From DSOI01 sp041394885 (lineage in GTDB: Bacteria; Acidobacteriota; Terriglobia; Bryobacterales; Bryobacteraceae): DNA of 64,000 nucleotides. The notes beneath the pieces were generated by a model. The model was not told the origin of the DNA and searched no databases. It saw only the letters and a list, made by a program, of their open reading frames with translations. The stretch's first letter is position 1; every line of letters starts with the position of its first letter. Location of the stretch: positions 1-64,000 of the forward strand of contig JAWKHI010000016.1 in NCBI GenBank assembly GCA_041394885.1. Reading direction: 5' to 3'. A program made the position numbers and the translations under genes. Positions 1 to 7,600 of this stretch are shown one piece after another.

Positions 1-738
1 GAACTGGCGGCGCTGCAGAAATGGATGCAGGGCGCACTCATCGCCGAACAGCCGGTGTCGCCAGCAGCGGTCCGGCGCCGCGTAAGGCCTTCGCGGACTC
101 TCGCACCCAGCCAGCGTCTCGACATCTACCGCGATATGTACGAGGCGCGCCTCATCGAAGCCCTGCGCGCCGACTATCCGCTCCTCGCGCAAGCGCTCGG
201 AGGCGAACTGTTCGAGGACCTGCTTCATCTCTATCTGCGCGAACATCCATCGCGCAGCTACACCCTAAACCGTCTCGGCGATCATCTCCCCGGCTTTCTC
301 CCCGACGTGGAAGGGCTGCCAAATCCTGACTTCTTGCATGATCTGGCTCGTTATGAGCTCGCGACGACGCTAGTGTTCGACGAGGAACAAGTCCCGCCGC
401 TCGACGCCGCGCGATTCGCCGAAGTGCCCACAGACGCCTGGCCCGAGGCGCGTCTGATTACGGTTCCCGCGCTACGGCTGCTTGCCTTGCAGTATCCAGC
501 GCACCGTTGGAAAGGCAAAGCCCTCCACCGGCGGAAAAGCTGGATCGCGGTGGTGCGTCGCGACTATGCGGTGAACTGGATGGAGCTGACCCAACCCGGC
601 TACAAGCTTCTGGCTGGGCTGATCGCAGGCCGCACACTCGGAGAAGCCATCGGACGCAGAAGCCCGGCGATGCTGGCCGAGTGGTTCCGGGAATGGGCGT
701 CGGCGGGCATATTCGCTTCAGTGGAACTCGGACGATGA
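1..738 (+). CDS. HvfC/BufC-like N-terminal domain protein (DUF2063), 5' end outside window
   Basis: The reading frame is open from the first base, and the residues before the first internal Met (ELAALQKW) match the usual start of this family, so the true start lies upstream of the window. The visible 245 residues carry the DUF2063 / HvfC N-terminal domain: a segment with RLDIYRDMYEARLIEAL, then ALGGELFEDLLHLYL and a Pro-rich LPGFLPDV stretch. Family knowledge: these proteins are normally encoded beside a DUF692 (HvfB/BufB) protein and are linked to bufferin-type metal-binding peptide modification, often without a proven DNA-binding role despite the Pfam name. The expected DUF692 partner would be just left of the window. 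Function here is not proven. Confidence 0.8.
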   Translation, partial: ELAALQKWMQGALIAEQPVSPAAVRRRVRPSRTLAPSQRLDIYRDMYEARLIEALRADYPLLAQALGGELFEDLLHLYLREHPSRSYTLNRLGDHLPGFLPDVEGLPNPDFLHDLARYELATTLVFDEEQVPPLDAARFAEVPTDAWPEARLITVPALRLLALQYPAHRWKGKALHRRKSWIAVVRRDYAVNWMELTQPGYKLLAGLIAGRTLGEAIGRRSPAMLAEWFREWASAGIFASVELGR

Positions 739-757
739 ACGTGTTGTCATAGTTGGC

Positions 758-2944
758 ATGGTCCGAATCACGGCATGCGCGGCGATCCTCGCTGCCGTGC
801 TGGTTTCCTGCAGCGGTACCGAACGCGCCCCAAAGCCTGCCGCAAGCGCCTACGTGGACGCCCGCCAATGCGCCGGATGCCACGCCGCGATCGCGCGGCA
901 GTTCGCCGCCACCGGCATGGCGCGCGCGTTTAGTGACGTAACCGCACAGGTCGAGTTCACTACCGCGAAGCCCTACTACCATCGCGCGTCCGATCGTTAT
1001 TACGAGATGGTGTTGCGCGGCGGAAAGCTCGTGCAGCGGCGCTTCCAGCGCGACGCTTCCGGCGCCGAGAGCAACGTCTATGAGATGGAAGCACACTACG
1101 TCATGGGATCCGGCAATCATAGCCGTACCTTCCTCCATCGCGCCCGCGACGGACGGTTACTGCAATTGCCCCTCGCGTGGTATGCGCCGGTAGGAGGGGG
1201 CCAACCCTTCTGGGCGATGAATCCGGGCTTCGACAGGCCCGATCATCGCGGTTTCCGCCGGGCTATCAGCTACGAGTGCATGGCCTGCCACAACGGCTAC
1301 CCGCGATTCGACAGTCCGCCGGAAGCCACCGGCGCGCCGCGGTTTCCGGCCGAGCTCCCCCAAGGAATCGATTGCCAGCGGTGCCATGGACCCGGCCGTA
1401 CGCACATCGAAGCCGTTGCCGGCGGCGACAAGAACCGGATCCGCGAGTCGATCCTGAATCCGGCGCGGCTGCCGCGCGACCGGCAACTCGAGGTCTGCAT
1501 GCAGTGTCATCTCGAAACCACCAGCCGCACGCTTCCGTACGCCATCACGCGGTACGACCGGCGTCCATTCTCGTATCGACCGGACGAACCGCTCAGCGCA
1601 TACGTGCTCCACTTTGACAGGGCGAACGCCAAGGATGACCGGTTCGAGATCGCGCACGCCGCCTACCGCCTGCGCATGTCGGCGTGCTTCCGGAAAAGCG
1701 CCACGCTCACCTGCACTACCTGTCACGATCCGCACGCGGCGCGCGCCCGCCCTGCGGCCTGTCAGGGCTGCCACCCCTCCGCCCACAACCAGGATCGCGA
1801 TTGCGCGTCGTGCCACATGCCGAAGCGGCGCACCACCGACGTGGTGCATGTGGCGATGACCGATCATTTCATCCAGCGCCGCAAGCCGGCTGGGGACCTG
1901 CTCGCGCCGCTCTCGGAAACGCACGACTCCGCACAGACCGCCTACCGTGGCCGTGTGGAGGCTTACTATCCCCGGGACGCGGGCGAACTGTACACGGCCG
2001 CGGCGCAGGTTGTGGAAGGGTCCAATCGCGCGGAGGGGATTGGGCAACTCGAAGCCGCCATCGCGAAGCATGAGCCCGCCGAACCGCAGTTCTATTTCGA
2101 CCTCGCCGAAGCCTACGCCGCCTCGGGCGATCCGGCCAAAGCGATCTCACCGTACGAAGAGGCGCTGCGAAGGAAACCGGACTACGCGGCGGCGCGCAGG
2201 GGCTTGGCCGCGGCGCACAAAGATCTGGGATCGCCGGCGCAGGCCGCCGCCATACTGGCGGGCGTGAACAACGACGCCGGCGCGGCAGTGCTTCGCGGGG
2301 AGGCGCTGTTGCTTTCCGGAAAGGCCAACGAGGCCGAGCCCGTGCTGCGGGCCGCTGTCGAACTGGACCCCGGAGATCCCGATGCCCGCGCCAACCATGC
2401 CCAAGCGCTCGCCACGCTCGGCCGCCAGGATGAATCGATGAAAGAGTTACGCGAAGCCCTGCGGATTGACCCGTCGCATCCGGTGGCGCACAACAACCTC
2501 GCGAATGCGCTTGCCGCATCGGGTGACTTCGCCGCCGCCGAGCCCCACTACCGCGCAGCCATTGCCGTCCGTCCCCAATATGCCGAGGCGCGGTTCAACT
2601 ATGGCAGCGCGCTCGCCGGCGCGGGCCGGGTGCGGGAAGCCGAGGCCCAGTTGAAAGCCGCCGTCGCCGCGCAACCGAAACTGGCCGCCGCGCACAACAA
2701 CCTCGGCAACCTGTCCGGCATGGCCGGGCGGCACGCCGAGGCCGCTGGCCACTTCCGGCGGGCGCTCGCAGCGGACCCGTCGCTCGCATCGGCGCACTTG
2801 AATCTGGCGGTGTCGCTGTCGGCGGCCGGTGGCTCTCCGGCCGAGGTGACCGGGCATCTGCGTAAAGCCGCGGAACTCGGCGACGGCGAGGTCCGCGCGG
2901 CGGCGCAACGCGCGCTGGAGTCGCTGGGCCGGATGCTACGATGA
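758..2944 (+). CDS. Seven-heme cytochrome c lipoprotein with C-terminal TPR domain
   Basis: This 728-residue protein starts with a lipoprotein signal peptide (lipobox LVSC, Cys18). The N-terminal half carries seven CxxCH heme-attachment motifs: CAGCH (residues 38-42), CMACH (about 174), CQRCH (206), CMQCH (247), CTTCH (about 319), CQGCH (335) and CASCH (350). From about residue 420 to the end it is an array of tetratricopeptide repeats rich in Ala, with repeated HNNLGN/HNNLAN-type helices. It is therefore predicted to be an outer- or inner-membrane-anchored periplasmic multiheme electron carrier with a protein-interaction tail; the redox partner is unknown. It follows the DUF2063 gene after 19 bases and precedes the isomerase gene by 7 bases. 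It is the first of a tight same-strand run to 5533. Confidence 0.9.
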   Translation: MVRITACAAILAAVLVSCSGTERAPKPAASAYVDARQCAGCHAAIARQFAATGMARAFSDVTAQVEFTTAKPYYHRASDRYYEMVLRGGKLVQRRFQRDASGAESNVYEMEAHYVMGSGNHSRTFLHRARDGRLLQLPLAWYAPVGGGQPFWAMNPGFDRPDHRGFRRAISYECMACHNGYPRFDSPPEATGAPRFPAELPQGIDCQRCHGPGRTHIEAVAGGDKNRIRESILNPARLPRDRQLEVCMQCHLETTSRTLPYAITRYDRRPFSYRPDEPLSAYVLHFDRANAKDDRFEIAHAAYRLRMSACFRKSATLTCTTCHDPHAARARPAACQGCHPSAHNQDRDCASCHMPKRRTTDVVHVAMTDHFIQRRKPAGDLLAPLSETHDSAQTAYRGRVEAYYPRDAGELYTAAAQVVEGSNRAEGIGQLEAAIAKHEPAEPQFYFDLAEAYAASGDPAKAISPYEEALRRKPDYAAARRGLAAAHKDLGSPAQAAAILAGVNNDAGAAVLRGEALLLSGKANEAEPVLRAAVELDPGDPDARANHAQALATLGRQDESMKELREALRIDPSHPVAHNNLANALAASGDFAAAEPHYRAAIAVRPQYAEARFNYGSALAGAGRVREAEAQLKAAVAAQPKLAAAHNNLGNLSGMAGRHAEAAGHFRRALAADPSLASAHLNLAVSLSAAGGSPAEVTGHLRKAAELGDGEVRAAAQRALESLGRMLR

Positions 2945-2951
2945 GAACGTC

Positions 2952-3827
2952 ATGAATCGCAGAACGATGCTCCGGGCAGCGCTGGGCGCTCCCCTGGCGG
3001 CGGCCGTTTCGAGCGCCGCGCCGTACAACTATCACCTTCGCTACGCGCCGCGCATCGGCTGGCTGAACCTTCCCGTGCCGCAGCAGCTTGAAAAGTACGC
3101 CGAGTGGGGATTCAAGGCCTTCGAGTATAACGGACTTCCCCGCCACTCCGACGCCGAGATCGGCGACATCCGCAAGAAGATGGATCAGCTCGGGATGAGC
3201 ATGGGCGTGTTCGTCGTCAATCGCGGTGGATGGAAGGCGTCGGCGATGGTGGACAAGCAATTCCACGCCACGTTCTTCGAAGACTGCAAGCGCGCCGTCG
3301 AGATCCACAAGATCGTGGGGAACGAATGCGCCACCGTCACCAGCGGCATCGAAGTTCCCAACCTGAGCTTCACCGAACAGACCAATAATTGTGTGGAGGC
3401 GCTGAAGCGGGCCGCCGGCATCGTGGAGAAAACCAAGCTGGTGCTGGTGCTCGAGCCGCTTAACATCCGGGTGGACCACGCCGGCTACTTCGTCGTCTTC
3501 TCTGACCATGCCCGCGAGATCATGGAGCGCGTCAACCATCCGCAGGTTCGCATCCTGTTCGACATGTATCATCAGCAGATCTCGGAAGGGAACCTGATCA
3601 ATCATCTGCGCAAGCACTGGGATTGGATCGGGTATTTTCAGATCGGCGACGTGCCGGGCCGCAAAGAGCCGGGAACCGGCGAGGTGAACTGGAAGAACGT
3701 TTTCCAGGCCATCCATGCCAAGGGATACAAGGGCATCCTCGGCATGGAACACGGCTTGTCGGTGGCCGGTGAGCCCGGCATGCACAAGTGCTTCAACGCG
3801 TATCGCGAAGCCGATCAGTTCTCCTGA
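2952..3827 (+). CDS. Hydroxypyruvate isomerase-like TIM-barrel protein
   Basis: The protein has 291 residues. The N-terminus has an RR-containing export signal (MNRRTMLRAALG) followed by an Ala-rich hydrophobic stretch. The rest is an AP-endonuclease-2 type TIM barrel. Signatures of the hydroxypyruvate isomerase (Hyi) group are visible: the substrate/metal segment FQIGDVPGRKEPGTGEVNW near residue 235 and the barrel metal ligands in LVLEPLN, LFDMYHQQ and GMEHG. Family enzymes interconvert hydroxypyruvate and tartronate semialdehyde or epimerise sugars; exported versions are common in Acidobacteria and Planctomycetes and their substrates are mostly unknown. It sits 7 bases after the cytochrome gene and 9 bases before the next gene, so co-transcription is likely. 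Confidence 0.85.
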   Translation: MNRRTMLRAALGAPLAAAVSSAAPYNYHLRYAPRIGWLNLPVPQQLEKYAEWGFKAFEYNGLPRHSDAEIGDIRKKMDQLGMSMGVFVVNRGGWKASAMVDKQFHATFFEDCKRAVEIHKIVGNECATVTSGIEVPNLSFTEQTNNCVEALKRAAGIVEKTKLVLVLEPLNIRVDHAGYFVVFSDHAREIMERVNHPQVRILFDMYHQQISEGNLINHLRKHWDWIGYFQIGDVPGRKEPGTGEVNWKNVFQAIHAKGYKGILGMEHGLSVAGEPGMHKCFNAYREADQFS

Positions 3828-3836
3828 GGAACCCGC

Positions 3837-4484
3837 TTGGAACTCTGCCTACTCTGCGAAACGCGCAAGCCGAAGCGCTTCTGTCCGGCTACACGGGGCG
3901 ACATTTGCTCCCAGTGCTGTGGAACCGAGCGTGAAGCCACGGTGGATTGTCCGCTCGATTGCGAGTATTTGATCGAGGGGCGGAAGCACGAAAAGCCCGT
4001 GCCGGTCACCGAGGACATGGTGCCTCACCCGGACATCCGTGTGACCGAGGCCTTTCTCGAGCGCAACAAGGAGTTGATGACCTTCCTCGGCTATTCGCTG
4101 TTTGAAGCCGCGATGCAAACGCCGGGCGCCACCGATGGCGACACGCGCGAAGCGTTAGCCGCTATGATCAAGACCTACAAGACGCTCGACAGCGGCCTGA
4201 TCTACGAAACACGCCCCGCCAATCCGTACGCCGACTCCATTCAGCAACGCCTGCGCGCTTCGGTGGAGCAATTGAAGCAGAGGATGTTCGAACAATCCGG
4301 GGTCCATTCGATCCGGGACGCAGACGTTCTGGGGCTGCTCGTGTTCCTGGATCGCATCGCGTTGTCTCACGATAATGGCCGTCGGCGTGGGCGGGCGTTC
4401 CTCAGTTCGCTCTATGAAAGCTTCGGAGCGATGCCGGCGCACAACGGCGGCGACGAACAGGCACCGTCGATCGTGGTGCCATGA
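3837..4484 (+). CDS. Conserved cysteine-rich N-terminus protein of unknown function
   Basis: The start is a TTG, chosen because a TGAGGA sequence (3825-3830) lies 6 bases upstream and the Cys cluster begins at once. The first 45 residues contain eight Cys (CLLC, CPAT, CSQCC, DCPLDC), which suggests a small zinc-binding treble-clef or rubredoxin-like knuckle. The remaining 170 residues are helical, with no recognised catalytic motif. No signal peptide or membrane segment is seen, so it is probably cytoplasmic. It overlaps the next gene by 4 bases (ATGA), so the two are translationally coupled. I do not recognise a named family. Confidence 0.75.
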   Translation: MELCLLCETRKPKRFCPATRGDICSQCCGTEREATVDCPLDCEYLIEGRKHEKPVPVTEDMVPHPDIRVTEAFLERNKELMTFLGYSLFEAAMQTPGATDGDTREALAAMIKTYKTLDSGLIYETRPANPYADSIQQRLRASVEQLKQRMFEQSGVHSIRDADVLGLLVFLDRIALSHDNGRRRGRAFLSSLYESFGAMPAHNGGDEQAPSIVVP

Positions 4485-4849
4485 CCGGGATCGCCATCTT
4501 TGCACACGGCTCCGCGGTGGAATCGGCAAACGAAGCCGTGCGCGCGGTGGTGCGGGAGTTCGCCCGCGTGGGTGGATTCGAACTGGTGGAAGCTTCGTTT
4601 CTCGAACTCGGGCAGCCAGACCTGGCCGGCGCCGTGGAGACGCTCATTGCGCGAGGCGCCACGCGGATCGTGGTGGTGCCCTATTTCCTCACGCTCGGCA
4701 AGCACCTCCAGCGGGACCTGCCGAGAATCGTGGAGGAGATCGCGCGCATCCATACAGGGGTGGAGATCAAGGTGACCGAACCCCTGGACGGCCATCCGGC
4801 CTTGTCCCAAATCCTGGCGGAGCGGGCCCGCGCGGCCCTGGCCTCATAA
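4481..4849 (+). CDS. CbiX/SirB-type small sirohydrochlorin chelatase-like protein
   Basis: With 122 residues it is the length of the single-domain CbiX(S) chelatases, half the size of SirB/CbiX(L). The family's first metal-site motif is present (IFAHGS, His near residue 9) and the second, VVVPYFLTLGKH, gives the His near residue 75. Family members insert Co or Fe into sirohydrochlorin for cobalamin or siroheme synthesis. No other tetrapyrrole gene is nearby, so the metal and tetrapyrrole are unknown. It may help supply siroheme or heme, in keeping with the cytochrome gene upstream, but that is inference. It overlaps the upstream gene by 4 bases and abuts the reductase gene with no gap. Confidence 0.82.
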   Translation: MTGIAIFAHGSAVESANEAVRAVVREFARVGGFELVEASFLELGQPDLAGAVETLIARGATRIVVVPYFLTLGKHLQRDLPRIVEEIARIHTGVEIKVTEPLDGHPALSQILAERARAALAS

Positions 4850-5533
4850 ATGCGCGCTACACTCACGGGTTGGCGGGATCTGGCTCCGGCGGTTCGCCAT
4901 TTCGAATTCGAGGCCGAAGCTCCCGTGGAATTCCTGCCCGGGCAGTTCATCTCGCTGACCGCCGAGTTGGAGGGGCTGGCCATCACGCGCGCCTACTCGC
5001 TCGCATCGGCCCCAGACGGCAGCCGGTTCTCTCTTTGCTTGAACCGTGTTTCCGACGGTCACATGTCCCCGCACCTGTTCGCCATGAACGTGGGCGGCGC
5101 GGTGGAATTCAAGGGCCCACTCGGGGGGTTCACAATCCGGAATCCGGATCGTGAACGCGTGTACGTAGCCACGGGAACCGGCGTGGCGCCCTTCCGCTCG
5201 ATGCTGGAGCAGCAGTTCGCTACCGGGGCGGGCACGCCGGTCACGCTGGTGTTCGGTGTGCGCTACGCGGAAACCATTCTCTATCGCGACGAATTCGAAC
5301 GATGGGCGTTGGAGCATCCGTGCTTCGACTTCCGGCCGACGCTGAGCCGGCCGGGTCCGGAATGGACCGGACGCGCCGGCCACGTTCAGAGCCACGCCAT
5401 CGAGACCATCGGCGGCCGCCGCGATCTCGACATCTACATCTGCGGATTGAAGTTGATGGTGGACGACATGCGGGCCCGATTGAAGGAACTGGGCTTCGAA
5501 CGGCGTCAGATCATCACAGAGAAGTACGACTAG
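4850..5533 (+). CDS. FAD-dependent ferredoxin-NADP reductase family oxidoreductase
   Basis: This 227-residue flavoprotein has the two domains of the FNR family. Residues 1-100 form the FAD barrel, with the flavin-binding RAYSLAS motif (near 45) and GPLGGF. The C-terminal half is the NAD(P)-binding domain, with ATGTGVAPFRSML and the terminal YICGLKLMVDDM segment. It has no 2Fe-2S motif, so it is a simple flavin reductase module rather than a phthalate-dioxygenase-type reductase. It starts immediately after the CbiX-like stop codon and ends the tight run. A role in delivering electrons to the multiheme protein or to tetrapyrrole chemistry is possible but unproven. Confidence 0.85.
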   Translation: MRATLTGWRDLAPAVRHFEFEAEAPVEFLPGQFISLTAELEGLAITRAYSLASAPDGSRFSLCLNRVSDGHMSPHLFAMNVGGAVEFKGPLGGFTIRNPDRERVYVATGTGVAPFRSMLEQQFATGAGTPVTLVFGVRYAETILYRDEFERWALEHPCFDFRPTLSRPGPEWTGRAGHVQSHAIETIGGRRDLDIYICGLKLMVDDMRARLKELGFERRQIITEKYD

Positions 5534-5661
5534 CCGCAAGGTCCGCGGTTGACGGCGCTCACCGCAAACCGTACCATAGGAACTAACTCCCCCGGCACGA
5601 AAGAGCGAAGCGGAGCCGGCCGCGTTTGGATTGCCGTCCGCCTTCGCGAGGATATTCGACA

Positions 5662-6111
5662 ATGAAGCCAGCAAGACCTGCTCCCAACACCGGGGCTGGG
5701 CCGGGCGACGGTCCGTTCATCCCCGACAAGCTCTATTTCCGCATCGGCGAAGCCGCGCAGCTTGTCGGCGTTGAGCCGTATGTCCTCCGGTTCTGGGAAA
5801 CCGAATTCCCTCAACTCAATCCGAAGAAATCGGGCACTGGGCATCGTCTTTATCGCCGGAAGGAAGTGGAGTTGCTGCTGGAAGTGAAGCGACTTCTCTA
5901 CGAGAAAAAGTTCACCATCGAGGGCGCGCGGCTGTACTTCGAGCAGAACCGCAAGAAGGGTGGAGCGAAGGTCACACCGGTTAAGCCCGCCTCGGCCGCA
6001 CCCCCGCCCGCACCTTCGCAAGGGGGCTTGTTCGGCGAGGCCGCGCCCTCGCGCCGCGTGCCCGACGAGATCCGGGCCGAAGTGGCGGCGATCCTTCAGA
6101 TTTTCGGGTAG
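5662..6111 (+). CDS. MerR-family transcriptional regulator
   Basis: Start ATG 5662 is preferred over an upstream in-frame TTG (5626) because CGAGGA (5647-5652) lies 9 bases before it. The 149-residue product has the MerR winged-helix domain at residues 25-95, with FRIGEAAQLVGVEPYVLRFW, the recognition-helix region and the GHRLYRRKEVELL wing. A short Ala/Pro linker follows, and a C-terminal helix. No Cys metal-binding motif is present, so this is not a mercury or copper sensor. The target is unknown. This lone-MerR type is often found as a housekeeping gene in Acidobacteria and Deltaproteobacteria. It precedes the hydrolase gene by 12 bases. Confidence 0.85.
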   Translation: MKPARPAPNTGAGPGDGPFIPDKLYFRIGEAAQLVGVEPYVLRFWETEFPQLNPKKSGTGHRLYRRKEVELLLEVKRLLYEKKFTIEGARLYFEQNRKKGGAKVTPVKPASAAPPPAPSQGGLFGEAAPSRRVPDEIRAEVAAILQIFG

Positions 6112-6123
6112 GGACTCTTTCCT

Positions 6124-7494
6124 ATGTTGTATCGACTAGGCCTGTTCGTGACGATCATAGTGTGCGCGTCGGCGCAACAAAGCCCGGCGACGCGGCGTCT
6201 GCTCGAACGGAATGAGATGTTTCGTCCGGAGGTGATTCGAGTAGCCGACAACGTCTATACCGCGATCGGTTATCAGGTTTCGGCCAACACGATGATCGTG
6301 GGCGCGGACGGCGTGATCATCATCGATCCGGGGCAAATGCCTCCGGCGGCCGCGCGGGTTCGCTCCGAATTCGGAAAGATCACCACCAAGCCTGTGAAGG
6401 CGATCATATTCACTCACGGCCATGGCGACCATACCGGTGGCGCGCCCGCCTTCTTCGAACCGGGCAAAGACATTCAGGTCTGGGCGCGATCGAACTTCGG
6501 TTCCGAGGCAAAGGCCGCCGCCGATGCGGGGCTTGGAGAAGGGGCGCGTCCGGCCAATACACAGGGCTTCGATCTGCTGCCGGAGCAGAAGATCGGAATC
6601 GGTGTCGGCATTCCACCCAGCCGCCCGGCCGCGGGCGGGATGCGGGATGGGTTGCGTCCGGCGGCGACGCCGCCAAGCGGCGCCGCGGTGAAGCCTACCC
6701 ACATGTTCTCGGAACCGCGCAAGAGCATCGAGATCGCCGGCGTGAAGCTGGAGCTGGTGGCAGCGCCCGGGGAGACCGCTGACCAACTCTATGTGTGGCT
6801 GCCGGAGCAGAAGGTGGTCTTCGCCGGGGACAACTTCTATCAGTCGTGGCCCAATGTTTATCCGCTACGCGGCTGGGCGCGACGGTCCGCGCGGGACTGG
6901 ATTGAAAGCGTGGACAAGATGGTCCGCGAGAAGCCACTTCATGTGGTGGGCGGACACACGCGCCCGATGCTCGGCAACGCCACGGAAGTGCTGACGAACT
7001 ATCGCGATGCGATGCAATGGGTGCTGGACCGCACCATCGAAGGCGCGAAGAAATTCCTCACGCCGGACGAGCTCGTCGAATACGCCGCCCTGCCGGAACG
7101 GTTCGCCAAGCTCGACTACCTCGCTGACTACTACGGCTCGGTGGAGGGGACCGTCCGTGACATCTATGCGCAGGATCTGGGGTGGTTCGACGGCGACGTG
7201 TTGAACCTGCATCGCGAATCGCCGCGCAAGCAGTCCGAACGGATTGCCGGGTTGGCCGGCGGCGCCGATGCGCTGCTCGCGAAGGCGCAGGAAGCGCTGG
7301 CCAAGGATGACCCGCTCGGAGCGGCCCAACTCGCGCAGCACGTGATCCGCCTGCGTCCGGATGCGCGCGAGCCGAAGATCCTGATGGCCGACGCGCTGGC
7401 GCTGCTCGGTGAGCGTACCTTCAATGCGCCCGCGCGCAACTACACACTGTCGATGTCGAACCGGTATCGGCGCATGGCGAACGGGGAGCAGTAA
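6124..7494 (+). CDS. Exported metallo-beta-lactamase-fold hydrolase, alkyl sulfatase-like
   Basis: The 456-residue product has a short Sec signal peptide. The Zn-binding motif FTHGHGDHTGG (near residue 97) is the HxHxDH signature. Downstream ligands sit in GETADQLYVW, VFAGDNFY and VGGHTRPM. The order and the alpha-helical segment after about residue 300 match the SdsA1-type alkyl sulfatases (BDS1 family), but the C-terminal SCP2-like alkyl-binding domain is missing. The protein ends after the helical dimerisation region. The reaction is therefore a Zn-dependent hydrolysis, likely of an alkyl sulfate or related ester, in the periplasm. An Arg/Pro-rich insert around residues 155-190 precedes the second half. 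Confidence 0.82.
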   Translation: MLYRLGLFVTIIVCASAQQSPATRRLLERNEMFRPEVIRVADNVYTAIGYQVSANTMIVGADGVIIIDPGQMPPAAARVRSEFGKITTKPVKAIIFTHGHGDHTGGAPAFFEPGKDIQVWARSNFGSEAKAAADAGLGEGARPANTQGFDLLPEQKIGIGVGIPPSRPAAGGMRDGLRPAATPPSGAAVKPTHMFSEPRKSIEIAGVKLELVAAPGETADQLYVWLPEQKVVFAGDNFYQSWPNVYPLRGWARRSARDWIESVDKMVREKPLHVVGGHTRPMLGNATEVLTNYRDAMQWVLDRTIEGAKKFLTPDELVEYAALPERFAKLDYLADYYGSVEGTVRDIYAQDLGWFDGDVLNLHRESPRKQSERIAGLAGGADALLAKAQEALAKDDPLGAAQLAQHVIRLRPDAREPKILMADALALLGERTFNAPARNYTLSMSNRYRRMANGEQ

Positions 7495-7511
7495 AGCGGG
7501 CCAGGTAGCCA

Positions 7512-7587
7512 GCCGGCACAGGGCGGGGCGCCCTAAAAGCAGGAAAAGACTCGCCGCCCCAGCTCCGTTGTGCCGGCGAGTCCTCAG
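7512..7587. repeat. Dispersed palindromic element, copy 1
   Basis: The 76-base element begins GCCGGCACAGGGCGGGGCG and its core ends CCGTTGTGCCGGC, so its ends are inverted repeats (GCCGGCACA / TGTGCCGGC). A near-identical copy lies on the other strand at 58260-58333; the two differ mainly in the central loop. Both share the trailing GAGTCCT segment. This copy sits between two convergent genes and may also act as a bidirectional transcription stop. Such REP/MITE-like elements carry no gene. Confidence 0.75.
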
Positions 7588-7600
7588 TAGCCCGCGAGCC

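Noticed and set aside
2595..3785. 396-codon leftward frame
   Set aside because: It is antisense to the cytochrome and isomerase genes, whose motifs are clear; long antisense frames are expected in GC-rich codon-biased DNA.
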